A stretch of DNA of 64,000 nt. It comes from Alnus glutinosa (Eukaryota; Streptophyta; Magnoliopsida; Fagales; Betulaceae). Below are positions 48,291 through 60,741 of the stretch, piece after piece; within the stretch, counting starts at the first letter, position 1; each line of letters begins with the position of its first letter. The stretch spans positions 7,404,501 to 7,468,500 of the forward strand of contig NC_084891.1 in assembly GCF_958979055.1 (NCBI RefSeq). Reading direction: 5' to 3'. Under the pieces are notes generated by a model, which worked only from the letters and a program-made list of their open reading frames with translations, ran no database searches and had not been told where the DNA came from. A program made the translations under genes and the position numbers.

Positions 48291-48629
48291 AGTATATTCA
48301 CTTTCCCCAGGTAGTACTGAATAAAAGGAATGTACAGATGTGGCAGCTGGTACAATATAAGGTTAGTACTCCGCATACCCTAATCGATTAGTTGAACCCA
48401 TAAAATAGATCATAGTACTATACAAAATTCCCAAAACTAGTTACCAGTTAATAACTGGATAACTGCCAGTTGCTAATAACTGCAACTGGGGTATGTTGCG
48501 ATTATTTAGAAGTGAATAATCAGGTACCCCGGTTGCAGTTGTGGTTATGAGGAAATAACCGCAACCCTAACCGGTTGTACACCCTTAATTGGTAGGCACT
48601 GTGGGCCAAGAACCAAAAAGGGGCCTACT

Positions 48630-49368
48630 GCGGGCCTAAGGAAAAAAATGAGTGTGCCTTACCTGGGCTGTTGTCAAGTTGGCACACCAAACTTGACTCG
48701 CGCAGGATGCGATCCACATATTATTCTCTTCTCTCTTCTTCCTCTTTTTCTTTTCGAATCCACCAGGTGGTTTCAGATTTGGTGCATGCAGGTACACTAT
48801 AATTCTTGCGAGCTTGGCTGATTTGGGTTTTGATGTGGTGTGGGCGAGTGCATAAGAGCTTGTGAGCATGGTTAATGGGCATGATCTAGTGTGGGTGAGT
48901 CCATCAAAAGGAGAGTAGGATCCCAAGGCTGTGATCCAATGAGGCGCGCACAGTAGAAGGAGGATAGACCTGCAGGCTGCAATCCGGTGTGATGCACACA
49001 CTGGTGCAACTGCGAGTAGTGTTTGACGCGCAAGAAGCAAGACATATGAGCTTGGGAGCATGGAGGCGTGTGGCGGCACGTGTAGGCGCGTGGTAGGGAT
49101 TTGACAGTGCATGGCTTGTTGAGCAAAACCTTCTTGGAGCACGTGATATGGCCGTTTTTGCTGATTTTGGCAGGGTTGTGTAGATTGGCCTCCAAGTTTT
49201 CCGTACATGTGTTGAACAGTGTGACCAAAGGCTTGGATGGTAGAAATTTGTGTAAAGTAGTGGATGAATGGACCGGTAGGAACTCTGGAGGGTCACCACG
49301 CGAAGGAGATTGGAAAACGTTAATGGACGTTTATTGAATGCCATAAGAAAGTGGCTTTGATACCATGT
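48630..49368 (-). mobile_element. Possible copia internal region with primer-binding site
   Basis: On the minus strand TGGTATCAAAGC (near 49355-49366) follows an LTR-like end. The adjacent frame is low-complexity with no recognisable gag domain. An LTR would extend rightward from 49369; its far end is not seen. Confidence 0.4.
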
Positions 49369-50064
49369 TGAGATTTGTGTATAAATCTAATGTATGAGAA
49401 TAAAAGTGGAATAATAGCAGAAGCAATAAAGAGAAAATGACACAAAATTTACGGGTGGTTTGGTATTAGACACCTACGTTTACCACTATGAATTAGTCAT
49501 AAGGGCTACATTGTACTCATTAACTTTCTTGTTTACAATAAATAATCAATTTTTCTAAAATTTTAAATTAATAAGAAAAACTAATAACACAAGCAAAGAC
49601 ACATGATTTTAAGGAAATTCAAATATCTCAAAAGCTTCCACACTTGGCCTGAAGTACCCAACACCATGTTACCAGATGATAATACAATGCAACATCTTTT
49701 ATGAGTTATACATTGTTGGATAATCTATTTATAATTCTTTGCTAATCATTTTTGTAAAAATAAAATAAAAATATTAACCATTATATCTTGGTTTACCATA
49801 GCTTTATGTACAAATTTCATAAGTAATAAGACTTCTATTCATAAATCTTTGGTATTCTTAAGGGAATGAGTAAGGGGAGAGAAAGTGGCGCTAGAGATGT
49901 ATTTAGAAGCTCCATGAGTCCTCCTCCAGTCAGCAATTGCCTGAATGAGAGGTAGTTTTGTGACTCTCACTTATAATCATGAAGTTTCTGTTTTTAAAAC
50001 GTTCCGTAACTGATAAGGGTAAACACATGCACATATAAACAGGAGAATTCTTACTACGTTATAC

Positions 50065-50460
50065 ACTATACATGTATATCAAGTGACTCAGCTATACTCG
50101 TATACATGCATTCCACAACTTCGGGGAACACAAGCATACATGCATCTCTAAGTATAAAAATTAGTGACCTCATAGCTTGGTTATATAAGCATACATATAT
50201 TCTACTACCTCGGAGAAGACAAGTATACATGCTCATCCAAACATGAAAATCAATGACATCCAAAATTTGGTTATACAAGCATACAAATATTCCACTACTT
50301 ACAAGAATATAGGTTGGAGAATATAGGTATACATGCACGTCCAAATTTGATATCGCTCAATCAAATACGAAAACCATTGACATTATAACCTGGTTATATA
50401 AGCATACACATATTTCACTAATTCGGAGAATATAGGTATACAGGCACACCAACCATGATA
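50065..50460. repeat. Tandem array of about 105-bp units
   Basis: About four imperfect copies marked by GGTTATATAAGCATACA and TATACATGCA. Confidence 0.75.
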
Positions 50461-50619
50461 TTACTTAAATCATCATATGCAATCTAGTCGATAGAAATAG
50501 ACATATGTTCTTTCCCATTAAGACTCATAGGCATATTAATACGACTAGCACGAAATATCTCATAAAAATCATCAAAATTTTTCATAAACTCATATAATGC
50601 ACTTCATCATAATAGGAGG

Positions 50620-50735
50620 CAACTTTGGTTCATATTATTTACTATAAAGGCAACTTTGGTTCCTATACTTTCATTATGGAGACAATTTCGGCTCCCTTTA
50701 CTTTTACTATGGAGGCAAATTAGGCTCCTTAATCT
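50620..50735. repeat. Short tandem array of about 36-bp units
   Basis: Repeated GGAGGCAA-TTGGCTC pattern, about three to four copies, imperfect. Confidence 0.7.
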
Positions 50736-52634
50736 CTTTATATATAACCATCCTCATGCTTCATGCTTTCATACTCTTATACTCAAATAACATCATGTTC
50801 TTCATAGACTCTTTTCAAACATACCATGAAAACTTAACTTCTCATAAAGCCCATAAAAACATATCTCACTACATCACTTTATAAACATATCTCAAAACAC
50901 ATAAATCATCCTCAAAATATTTCTCAACATAATTGAAAGTATTCACAAGCATATATCCTTATAAAATAACATTGGCTCGAATTTAGAATTCTATATCGTT
51001 TTGTGCCAACAAAATCATCGAAAGTTTAATATCTTTTCTCAGTGAGTAGAATACTCACTTTGACTGTTTGACAATTTGGCTATGAAGGAATCATTTTTGT
51101 AAGTCGTGCAATGTATCACTGTACAATACATTGTGATGACAATTAATACTAGCATATAATATTTTCTAACTCGAAATTCCAACTTAACTCTTGAATTGTT
51201 CAAGAATTAAGACCCATGGAAAATTCATAAATTTCTAGGGCTCCATTTGACAACCCATTAACTCACAATAATAACCCATAAGATTATCTTAGGGTTAGAT
51301 AGAAAAACTACCAAATTACAACACTTAGACAAAAACTAGGGTTTAGGGATTTACATTGATTTCTCACCAAAAATAAAACCCAATGCTTGGAGTTGATCAA
51401 GAACACTCTAAAACACACAATACTTAGAGAAAATTGAAAGATTAGACTTAAACTCCCAAAAATAACACAAAATCTAGAGGAACTAGGATTTTCAGATTTT
51501 CCTCAAACCAATAGGTGAAAACATAGATCTTGCATCGAGGATCACGTTTCCGAAGTCGGATTTGAGTTTGGAAGCTTCAATATACTAGGATCTAGGGTTT
51601 TGTCTCAAAACCCTAGGAGAGAGAAGAGAAAAATTGTGTGAGAGAAAAACCGGATAAATGAGCTCATTGGTGTCTTAAAATGCAACCTATCTGGACACGA
51701 AAATGGTTCGTCCGGACACGCGCATGTAAAATCACAGATATGTACTTTCTGGAAGACATCCGAACACGAAAATGGTTCGTCCGGATACACACATGAATTA
51801 GAACTCATTGGGAGTTCTGTCTGCAGGCCAGTTCGGGCACGACAATGGACACAAGGTTTCTGCCAAGTCCGTTCGGACACACGTTTTGGTCCATCCGGAC
51901 GCGCTACTCAGAAAGTCACCTATGAACGTTTTCTTAGTGTTTTTCTCATATTTTTCCTAATTTCTCACTTAATTAGTCTAATTCATTTTTTTAATACCTA
52001 ATTAACATCTTGGGCATTACAATTTATATAACTCGATTCATAATTCTTAAAGTCAATTTTATGTGAGACTTTAATCATGACATGTCTTTTTTCATATTTC
52101 TATGTCATAGCTTGCTATTCAAATAATTTGATACCCCTTTTTATATCTCTTTTTTGAAGCCAACATTTTTTTTTTTCACGTATCCTTTAAAAATGTATAT
52201 GAAATTAAACAATTAGACTACAACTTTTCACCTAAAGCCACATCCTCTCCTACAAATTCAAATACAACTTTCATGATCGATTAGATAGGACTTTTGCAGA
52301 AAAAAAAAAAAAAAAGGTTCCCTGATGACTATAATAAAAACTCAAGAGTCAAGAAACATGACCTTAACCAAAATTCACATTTGTAAAAAGTCATCAAATG
52401 TTTCCAAGGTTACCCTGCTTAAATAACTCTTAGCTTAAACAAATTCAAATACAACTTTCATGCTCGATTAGACTTGAATTTTGCCAAGAAATAAATCTTA
52501 GAAACTACTGATGAATATAATAAAATTTCAAGAGTTAGGACACATGACCTTAGCCAAAATTTACGTTAGTCAAAAGCTATCAAACATTTTCAAGGTCACC
52601 ATGCTTAAAAGACTCTCCTCTTAAATAAATTCAA

Positions 52635-53271
52635 GGGAAAAATATAAAGTTTTGACAAATAGCTTCCTAAGGTTTAAAAAGTGACTAAACACCCTATTGG
52701 GTGTAAGCAAAAAAGAAAAGAAAAAAGGTCCATGTTGTTAAAAAAAGTTGTCAGAATCTGTTAATTAGCAACATCAATACTAATCACATTGTGAAACATG
52801 TCACTTACAATAAAAAAATATTTAAAAACACAAATATAAAAATATATAAGAAAATTAAAAAAAAAAAAAAAAAAAAAAAAACAGAGGGGATAGTCGAGTC
52901 ACCCTTTTTGGCTAGTTGGGGGTGGCCAAATAAACCCTAAACCTTGGGGTGGTTTGGTCACCCCTAAATGGACAAAAAAGGGGGGGGGGGGGGGGGTAGC
53001 CGAGCCACCCATAATGGCCATGAGGGTTGTTTGGCCACTCCCATATGACTCCCCTCCCCCACCCCCCCCCCCCCCCCCCCAAAAAAAAAAAAAATACTAC
53101 CACCCCTCATTTTTTTTTTATTGTAAGTGACATATGTCACATTGTGCTTTTTTCTGATGTTTTTTTTTTTTTTTTTCCCTGCTTACCCTAAGAGTGTTCA
53201 ATAACTTTATAAACCTCAAGGACCTATTGGCCAAAACCTTAAATGAGAGGGACCAATTTGACATTTTTCCC
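52635..53271. mobile_element. Mutator-like MITE with 9-bp target-site duplication
   Basis: 637 bp. Flanks TAAATTCAA at 52626-52634 and 53272-53280. Inverted arms begin GGGAAAAATNTAAA and continue inward. The interior carries an A-run of about 24 nt, a G-run and a C-run that mirror each other. Confidence 0.9.
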
Positions 53272-53416
53272 TAAATTCAAATACAATTTCCATGCTGGAT
53301 TAGATATGACTTTTGCCAAAAAAAAAAAAAAAAAAGAACTCTTACAAATTATTAGATGAATACTTCAATAAAAAATCAAGAGTTGGGAGACATGACCTTA
53401 ACAAAAATTATGTTAG

Positions 53417-53847
53417 TGATAGGAATCGTGTCCATAGGAATAGGAAGCCTAACCCAAGTTACTTGGATTAAGCTTCCACGTGGACAAGAATAAAACTGAG
53501 AAGCTGATCCTTGTCACTTCTCAGTTGGGTAGCTAGTTAAATATGTTTATCATTATGTTTCATTGTTGTTGGATAGGCTATGTTTAAGATTCTGTTTCTT
53601 TGTGATTGGATAGGTTTAGCATTCTGTTAAGAGTAGTGTTTCACAGCAGATGGGTTGTTCATGCCCAGTAGGAGTAGTCATCTATTTAAGGAAGGGAATA
53701 GCCAAGGGAAGAGTATCAAAGATATAAACAAACAAATTGGTGTGTATAGTGCTTTCCTACCTCAAGTGGAAAACTTATCAATCACATTCGTCATTTCGCT
53801 TCTACTTTCATTCACAACCCTTCTATCTATCTAATTGTAGCTTATCA
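53417..53847. mobile_element. Solo LTR with 5-bp target-site duplication
   Basis: Starts TGATAGGAATCGTG and ends TAGCTTATCA (TG...CA). Flanked by GTTAG at 53412-53416 and 53848-53852. Units 1 and 2 of the surrounding tandem array are uninterrupted at the same place (unit 2 reads ACGTTAGTCAAAAG), so they are empty sites. Size 431 bp. Confidence 0.92.
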
Positions 53848-54069
53848 GTTAGCCGAAAGGTATTAAACCTTTTCGAGGTCACCATGCTTAAAAGATAAAT
53901 AAAATCAATTTTTTATTTATTTATTTATTTTTTTAAGTTCAAACGAATTTTTTATAATTTCAAAATATTTGATAACTCCTGTATATAAGAGCTTGATATA
54001 TTATAGATCATGCATGGATTCATCCCGAAGTTCCAAAAAATAAGCAATCTTAAGAGAGGGAGAAGAACA

Positions 54070-54354
54070 ATGGATGAAAATGGTAAGAGGGGAATTATGG
54101 TGATGATGATGTTATTAGTGACACTTTTTCTAGTTCTGAAGCATGTAGAGGACCGCCCGCTTCCCTTTTTTGCTCCCCAGATGCCCCCTTCTCCTCTCCA
54201 TCCCTTTTCACTTCGTGTTCGACTTCTCTTTTTCTCTACAGTTGATGGTGGTGAACACCGACTGAAGAAAGTTGGTGGTAAACACAGAGAGATGACAAAG
54301 CTTTCAAGGCTACTTAAAAGAATTGACAAACTGTTATGGAAGCCATCTGTATGA
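54070..54354 (+). CDS. Small hypothetical protein with N-terminal hydrophobic segment
   Basis: A 94-residue frame from ATG 54070: a short basic start, a hydrophobic stretch (MVMMMLLVTLFLVL), a proline-rich middle and a basic C-terminus. It could be a secreted or membrane-anchored peptide. The family is not recognised and there is no intron evidence. The foldback element at 54592 inserted 238 bp downstream, perhaps in its 3' UTR. Confidence 0.3.
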   Translation: MDENGKRGIMVMMMLLVTLFLVLKHVEDRPLPFFAPQMPPSPLHPFSLRVRLLFFSTVDGGEHRLKKVGGKHREMTKLSRLLKRIDKLLWKPSV

Positions 54355-54591
54355 GGATTACATGAGATTGAAAGTTCGGGTGCTTGATCGGCCTAGGACA
54401 ATTTTGTTAGAATAAGCTGCACTTTTCTCCATCATGGACGACTATAATCAACTTTGCTGGCAGCATTTTCAATTGCCTTCTTCTGATCCACTTTGGAGCT
54501 GTGGCTGGAGCCTGGACTACTGTCAAGATTGAGTTTTCTTTTTGGTCTTTGCATTTTGATTCTGTAATTTTTGTTTTTCCAACAATGTCGT

Positions 54592-57434
54592 TGATAAGCG
54601 TCGAATGTTGCACATTCAAACCCCTTAACTTATATATGTTAATTATTTAGCATTGTTATTTGTTTGATTTTGTGTTGTTTTAATGTTTTCAGGTTTTAAA
54701 TAAAGATGCAATTAATTCCATTAATTTTGGGCTTAAAGCACACTTTGAGAAGATCTAGAAGATATGTTTAAGCTTAACCAATCATAATAGAAGACCTATA
54801 TGATGTGGTTAAGTTTAATCAAATCAAGTGAATGATTAAATTGGAATTTCTCCAATAAGAGTCAAAATCGGGTTGGGTTCAAATTTGGACTCTGCACATG
54901 TCTCAGTGTTTTGATTATAACGTTTTGCTCAGATATTGGATTGCAATAAAATTGGTGGCTTTGGAAAGCTAATACAAAATGAAACAAATATGTCAGAAAT
55001 AGTTTTTCTCTAATTCTGACATTTACTATGCTAAAATTGTCTCGTAATAAAAGACCACAATTCTGGACGAATTTAGAATCCCTTTCCTACTTGGATTGAA
55101 GTTTCAATCTCTTACTTGAATTAAGAAGATTCAAGAGACAATTTTTCTGGAATTTCAAGAGCTTCTAGGCCTCTCCTAGTCTCTATAAATAGACCCCTAA
55201 GTTTCAAGAGAATGTGTGCTTGTGCTTGTGCTTAGCGTTAGACAGAAAATTCTTCTTGGAGGCTTAAAGAGTTGAAGAGAGAAGTAATCATGGCAGGAGG
55301 CCATTTGCAGCAACGTCATGAGCGACTAAAAACCTTTTGTAGGGTATTGATGTAGCCCTATCTAGAATTGCAGTCTTTTATTGCGAGACAATTTTGGTAT
55401 AGTAAACGTAAGAATTAGGGAAAAGCTATTTATGACATATTTGTTGTATTTTGTATTAGCTTTCCAAAGCCAAAAATTTTATTGCAATCCAATATCTGAG
55501 CCAAAAGTTATAATCAAAACACTGAGACATGTGCAGAATCCAAATTTGAACCCAATCCGAATTTGACTCTTAGTGGAGAAATTCCAATTTAATCCTTTAC
55601 TTGATTTGATTAAACTTAACCACATCATATAGGTCTTCTATTATGATTGGTTAAGCTTAAACATATCTTCTAGGTCTTCTCAAAGTGTGTTTTAAGCCCA
55701 AAATTAATGGAATTAATTGCATCTTTATTTAAAACTTGAAAACTTGAAAACAACACAAAATCAAACAAATAACAATGCTAAGGAATTAACAAATATAAGT
55801 TAAGGGGCTTGAATGTGCAACATTCGACGCTTATCATACAAAAATTGATGTGGTCTTTTGTTTACCAAAATATATCAATAATAAATAACCACTCGCAATA
55901 GGACGAATATTTGTAGAATAAGGCTATAAAGAGGGTGTTGAACCTCAAGGACTGCAGGGGTATTGCTATCAAGTTTGTGAAGATTAAAAATAACTAAAGA
56001 AAAGATTGTTGAACTTGAAATTAACTAAAGTGCATAAAATAAACGTAAAAGAGAATTGAAATATAAGAGAGAGAAAGAGTAGAGTATTGACTTTACCGCT
56101 ATCTGCACATCAATGGTTAATCATATTTAATTAGAGAAATCCATTCTATGCATGCTATAAATAAACGAGAAGTTACCATCTTAAAGAATAAGTATAATCC
56201 ATCTTCGGTTGGCACGGACCGTCCACCTAACCACTAAGATGCGGTACGACCCGTCCTCCCTAGGCATGGATTAGCTACGTCTTTAATAGGATACATACAA
56301 TCAATGGAAAAATATAACCCATCTTCGGTTGGTACGAATCGTCTACCTAAATTACACTAAACTAGGGTGTAGTACGATTCGTCTTCCCTAGGCATGGCCT
56401 ATCTAATCCTCTTGATCATATGTCAATTAAACCCATTGTATAATCATCATTCTCATAATCACAGAAAATAAGAATGATTTGAGTTCAATAAAGGTAAAAA
56501 GCTTTCTAAGACAAGAGGAGAATTCTACCAATATTGATTATGAATTGAAGAACAATTGCATTAAAAGATGAATAACAATATCAAATTGTAGCAATTCTCA
56601 TAATTATACAACCAACATGCATAAACTAAAATTCTCTAAATTAAAATAGAATCAAACCATTGTGCTTGGATAGGGCTATATCAATACCCTACAAAGGTTT
56701 TTAGCTGCTCATGACGTTGTTGCAATGGCCTCCTGTCATGATTACTTCTCTTCAACTCTTCAAGCCTTTAAGAAGAATTTTATGTCTAAAACTAAGCACA
56801 AATACAAGCACACCTTCTTTTGAAGCTTAGGGGTCTATTTATAGAGACTAGGAGAGGCCTAGAAGCTCTTGGAATTCCAGAAAAATCGTCTCTTGAGTCT
56901 TCTTAGTTCAAGTAAGAGATTGAGACTTCAATCCAAGTAGGAAAGGGATCCCAAATTCGTCTAGAATTGCGGTCTTTTATTGCGAGACAATTTTGGCATA
57001 GTAAACGTTAGAATTAGGGAAAATCTATTTCTGACATATTTGTTGCATTTTGTATTAGCTTTCCAAACCACCAATTTTATTTCAATCTAATATCTGAGCC
57101 AAAAGTTATGATCAAAACACTGAGACATGTGCAGAATCCAAATTTGAACCCAATCCGATTTTGACTCTTAGTGAAGAAATTTTGATTTAATCCTTCGCTT
57201 GATTTGATTAAACTTAACCACATCATATAGGTCTTCTATTATGATTGGTTAAGCTTAAACATATCTTATAGGTCTTCTCAAAGTGTGTTTTAAGGCCAAA
57301 ATTAATGGAATTAATTGCATCTTTATTTAAAACCTGAAAACATTAAAACAACACAAAATCAAACAAATAACAATGCTAAGGAATTAACATATATATGTTA
57401 AGGGGCTTGAATGTGCAACATTCAACGCTTAGCA
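54592..57434. mobile_element. Long-inverted-repeat element with TG...CA ends and 5-bp target duplication
   Basis: Termini TGATAAGCGTCGAATG and CATTCAACGCTTAGCA. Flanking GTCGT at 54587-54591 and 57435-57439. The left arm (54592 to about 55358) is inverse to 56679-57434. A second, shorter copy of the right arm lies internally (55361-55839, ending CGCTTATCA), followed by an 840-bp spacer with two related segments carrying CATCTTCGGTTGG. No protein domain. Confidence 0.82.
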
Positions 57435-58514
57435 GTCGTTCATTTGTATTTGTTCTTACTTATCTATTGAAAAAAAAGAAAGAAAGAAAATTACAAAGCT
57501 GCACTTCTCTCTATAAAAGGTTGTAGATCAAAGAGTGAAAGCATCAATTACTTTATGTAACTTTTGGTTTTATTTTCTCATTGCTGGGTTTTTTGTGATT
57601 GACCTTTCTATAAGATCTAGTAGCTCTTGGCTTTTCTTCTAATTTAGTGAGGTACTTCTTGGTTCTCAATTGGGTGTTGATTTTGAATGGAATTGCTTGA
57701 TCAAAATGAGAATTCCAAGTCTCTTTGGCTATGTTTTTCGCACGGGGATGATTAAATTCATGGTGAATTTTATAGCTAATGCCATTATTTTTGTTGGTAC
57801 AGTTTCCGATATGGTGTGAATCAGCATGTCATTCGAGTGTTCTTCAAGCTTTCCTCAAAGATCCTACAAGACAAGTAGAGTCAGGAAACCCTTCCGAGGG
57901 TCTCACTCTTCCTCCTCAGTGGACTTGTACATTGCAGCGCCTACATCCTTTCTGCACCGTCACTAGCGCTCTGCACAAAGCAATGCAATATGCTTCTTGA
58001 ATTCCCAGAACACGCTTGTCCCGGGCCCTGCTGACTAGGCACCTTTCTCCCTGGACAGGATTGTCCAAGAGCACCGATGTCTTGGCTTTACAACTGCCAA
58101 CTCTTCTTGGGCTGATTTTAACCCGAAGGCCCAGGGCCCTCTGGAGGGCCGGTTTGGCTAGGATTACCCCGCAATTCCCTTTTTTGAGGCTTACTCAGAA
58201 AATGGGAATTCTGTGTTCCGGAAAACCCGAGCCTTGGCTCCTTCTAGAATTGCATGATGTCTTTGTGGTTCCTAAAACTTTGAAAACCGCAAACTCGGGG
58301 GTCAGCTCCGACCCCCCATTCCTTCTTGTTTTCTCCGCAGCGTTGTCTCCCTGGCTCCCGGGTTTAGATTGCCTGAAAGACTAGCTTCTTGCTCCCGTTG
58401 TAGGACTAACTGGGAGAAATTTCTTATTTTTTCCGCAGGGTTTTCCCTCTAGCCTTTTTTTTATTATTATTATTATTATTATTTTTTTTTATAGAGGTTT
58501 ACAGTCTAACCATG

Positions 58515-58825
58515 TTCCCTAGTTACCAAAGCACCACCTGGGGGTCTTGTTACTATGTGCCCTCGGTTGCTAAAGCACCACTCGGGGGGTCTTGCTACTG
58601 TGTCCCCCTGGTTGCTAAAGCACCACTAGGGGGGTCTTGCTACCATGTTCCTCCGATTGCTAAAGCACCACTTGGGGGGTGTTGCTACTAAGTCACCTCG
58701 GTTGCTAAAGCAACACCAGGGGGTCTTGTTACTGCTACCCCCTGTTACTAAAGCACCACTTAGGGGGTCTTGCTACTGTGTCCCCCCGTTGTTAAAGCAC
58801 CACTTGAGGGTCTTGCTGTCCTGTC
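58515..58825 (+). repeat. Minisatellite of about 47-bp units
   Basis: About seven units with TTGCTAAAGCACCACT and GGGGGGTCTTGCTACT landmarks, inside the gag-only element. Confidence 0.9.
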
Positions 58826-58964
58826 TGGTTTTTTTCCAAGGTTGTCTCCTTGGCTCACGGCGAGGACTGATCTGGGAGACTCGTCTTCTTGCTCCCAGTG
58901 TAGGACTAACCAAGAGACTTTTCTTCTTGCTCCTAGTGTGAGACTAGCCAAGAGACTTTTACTT

Positions 58965-59944
58965 CCTGAACTCTCTTTTTTTTTTCCTTTCTAGGGATCC
59001 CTCCTGGGATGACCTCAAATTGGCCATCGCCCTCAGCGTCTCCTTTTGATTGATAAATTCCTCCACTTTATCCATCAAGCCTCGTAGGGTGCTCGGTTGT
59101 TTCCTGGCCAAATTCTTCATAAGTGCCTCTTCTGGTGACAACTCTTGATAGAGGGCTACGTAGACCATATCGTCGGTCAGATCCTCTTTGGTCATTTCTC
59201 TCTGAATTGAAGCGGGCCACTAAGTCCTTGAGAATCTCACCGCTTCCCTGTTGCAACGTGAGCACGTACCCTAAAGGTTTCTTGTGCACTTGTGCCGCCA
59301 CAAATTGCCCCAAGAATTCTCTGCCCAGTTCCTCAAATGAGTCAACCGATCCCGGAGGTTGCCTTCTGAACCAATCCTGGGCATTCCCTGTCAGAGTCAA
59401 TGGAAAGCCCGACAAGCAACCTTTCTCGGGGTTCCGTGGAGGTCCAGATGGACTCGAAAGTTTTCTTGATGTTCCACAGGATCCCCAGTCCCGTTATAAT
59501 ATTGGATTTGGGGGACTTTGAATTTCTCGGGCAGGCAGTACTCGATCACTCGTTGGGTGAACGGGGTATCGGTACCCGGTAGGAGTTTGTCCACTTCAGC
59601 AGCTTTGCCCTTGTCCTTCATTTTCATCTCCCGATCCATGTTGGCACACCTCCTTCCAATTTAGTTACCTTCCTGTCCAAGTTGTTAGGCGGCTCTGCGA
59701 AGGAAATGGTAGCTCCTCTTGGGCCCTTTCTTCGATTATCCCTATCGTAGCGTAACTCTGGGGGCTCGCCTTCCCGGCGATCCTGGTCTCCACTCCCTGG
59801 GGGAGGGAATGGTGGAGGCTGTGGATTGTTCTGAACTCCTGGATTCGGGTTGTACTGAACAGTCTGCCTCGGCAAGGACCTCCCTAGCCGATTGGCTTGG
59901 CTTCCAGAATGCTTGTTCACCACCATGACATATTTCTTTTTCAT
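58965..59944 (-). pseudogene. Ty3/gypsy-type gag, frame-broken
   Basis: Minus-strand pieces in order: MKKKYVMVVNKHSGSQANR, a basic/proline-rich part, then LPEKFKVPQIQYYNGTGDPV, FPLTLTGNAQDWFRRQPPGS (the conserved gag core) and SPEEALMKNLARKQPSTLRG. Frame changes near 59640, 59410 and 59190 break it. Confidence 0.88.
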
Positions 59945-60741
59945 GAGAAATTAATGATCGTTCCCATAGATGGGGTCAAACTGTTGGTACAGTTTTCGGT
60001 ATGGTGTGAATCAGCACGTCCTTCGAGTGTTCTTCAAGCTTTCCTCAAAGATCCTACAAGACAAGTAGAGTCAGCAAAACCCTTCCAGGGTTCTCACTCT
60101 TGCTCCTCAGTGGACTTGTTGTCAGGGTGCTGCAATACCTGCTAGGTGAAGAGGGTACACCGAGGATTGGCCAGAGTTCCTCCCTCCGACGCTTAAGTCA
60201 GCTAGGGTGAACTAAATGTAATCTTTTTATGCTAAAATGAGTGTCCCATTCATACTTAATTGGGGTATATGATGTATTTATAGCCTTGACTTTACTTAGT
60301 AATGAGTCACCCCTTGGGATCCACACCCGGGGATGACTCATTGTTTCCAGCCTTCATTTCCTACTAAGAAAGGCATCTTAATGTCTTGTCATTGTACTGT
60401 ACCAGAAAGTGATATTTATGGCGCTTTGTATGAGAAAAATATTCTTGGCGCTCTGCACGAGACAAGATATTCTTGGCGCTCTGCACGAGACATTGTAGTG
60501 CCTACTCCTTTTTGCACTGTCACTGGCGCTTTGCACAAAGCATTGCAATATGCTTCTTGAGTTCCAGGGACGCGCTTGTCCTGGGCCCTACTGACTCGGC
60601 ACCTTTCTCCCGGGACAGGACAACCCAGGAACACCACTGTCTTGGCTTTACAACCGCTAACTCTTATTAGGCTGGTTCTAACCCGAAAGCCCATGGCACT
60701 CTGGATAGGTTGGTTTGGCTGGGATTATTCCCAACAATTTT

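Larger units (their letters stand above)
49900..52021 (-). mobile_element. Diverged gypsy-type LTR with tandem arrays
   Basis: Segments near 51030-51150 resemble the reverse complement of 46185-46900 (GAGTATTCTACTCACTGAG). The end near 52021 is GGGCATTACAA-like. Short TTCGTCCGGACACG palindromes occur near 51690 and 51780. No coding region. Confidence 0.4.
52255..53905. repeat. Three tandem units of about 190 bp, interrupted by two insertions
   Basis: Units start near 52255, 52440 and 53274 with AAATTCAAATACAACTTTCA-like sequence and share CATGACCTTA and AAGGTCACCATGCTTAAAAG. A MITE splits the start of unit 3 and a solo LTR splits its middle. Confidence 0.85.
57792..60736 (-). mobile_element. 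Gag-only (TR-GAG-like) LTR retrotransposon with 5-bp target duplication
   Basis: TGTTGG...CCAACA ends with ATTTT duplications at 57787-57791 and 60737-60741. The minus-strand 5' LTR is 59982-60736 (755 bp). The 3' LTR is 57792-58173 (382 bp, with an internal deletion of about 370 bp). A purine-rich tract precedes the 3' LTR. The 1.8-kb interior holds gag and a minisatellite but no pol. Confidence 0.9.

Noticed and set aside
48636-49208. 190-codon minus-strand frame
   Set aside because: Low-complexity with competing frames and no recognised domain; more likely retroelement debris.
58016-58384. Plus-strand frames over the gag-only element's left LTR
   Set aside because: They cover LTR sequence and lack any family signature.
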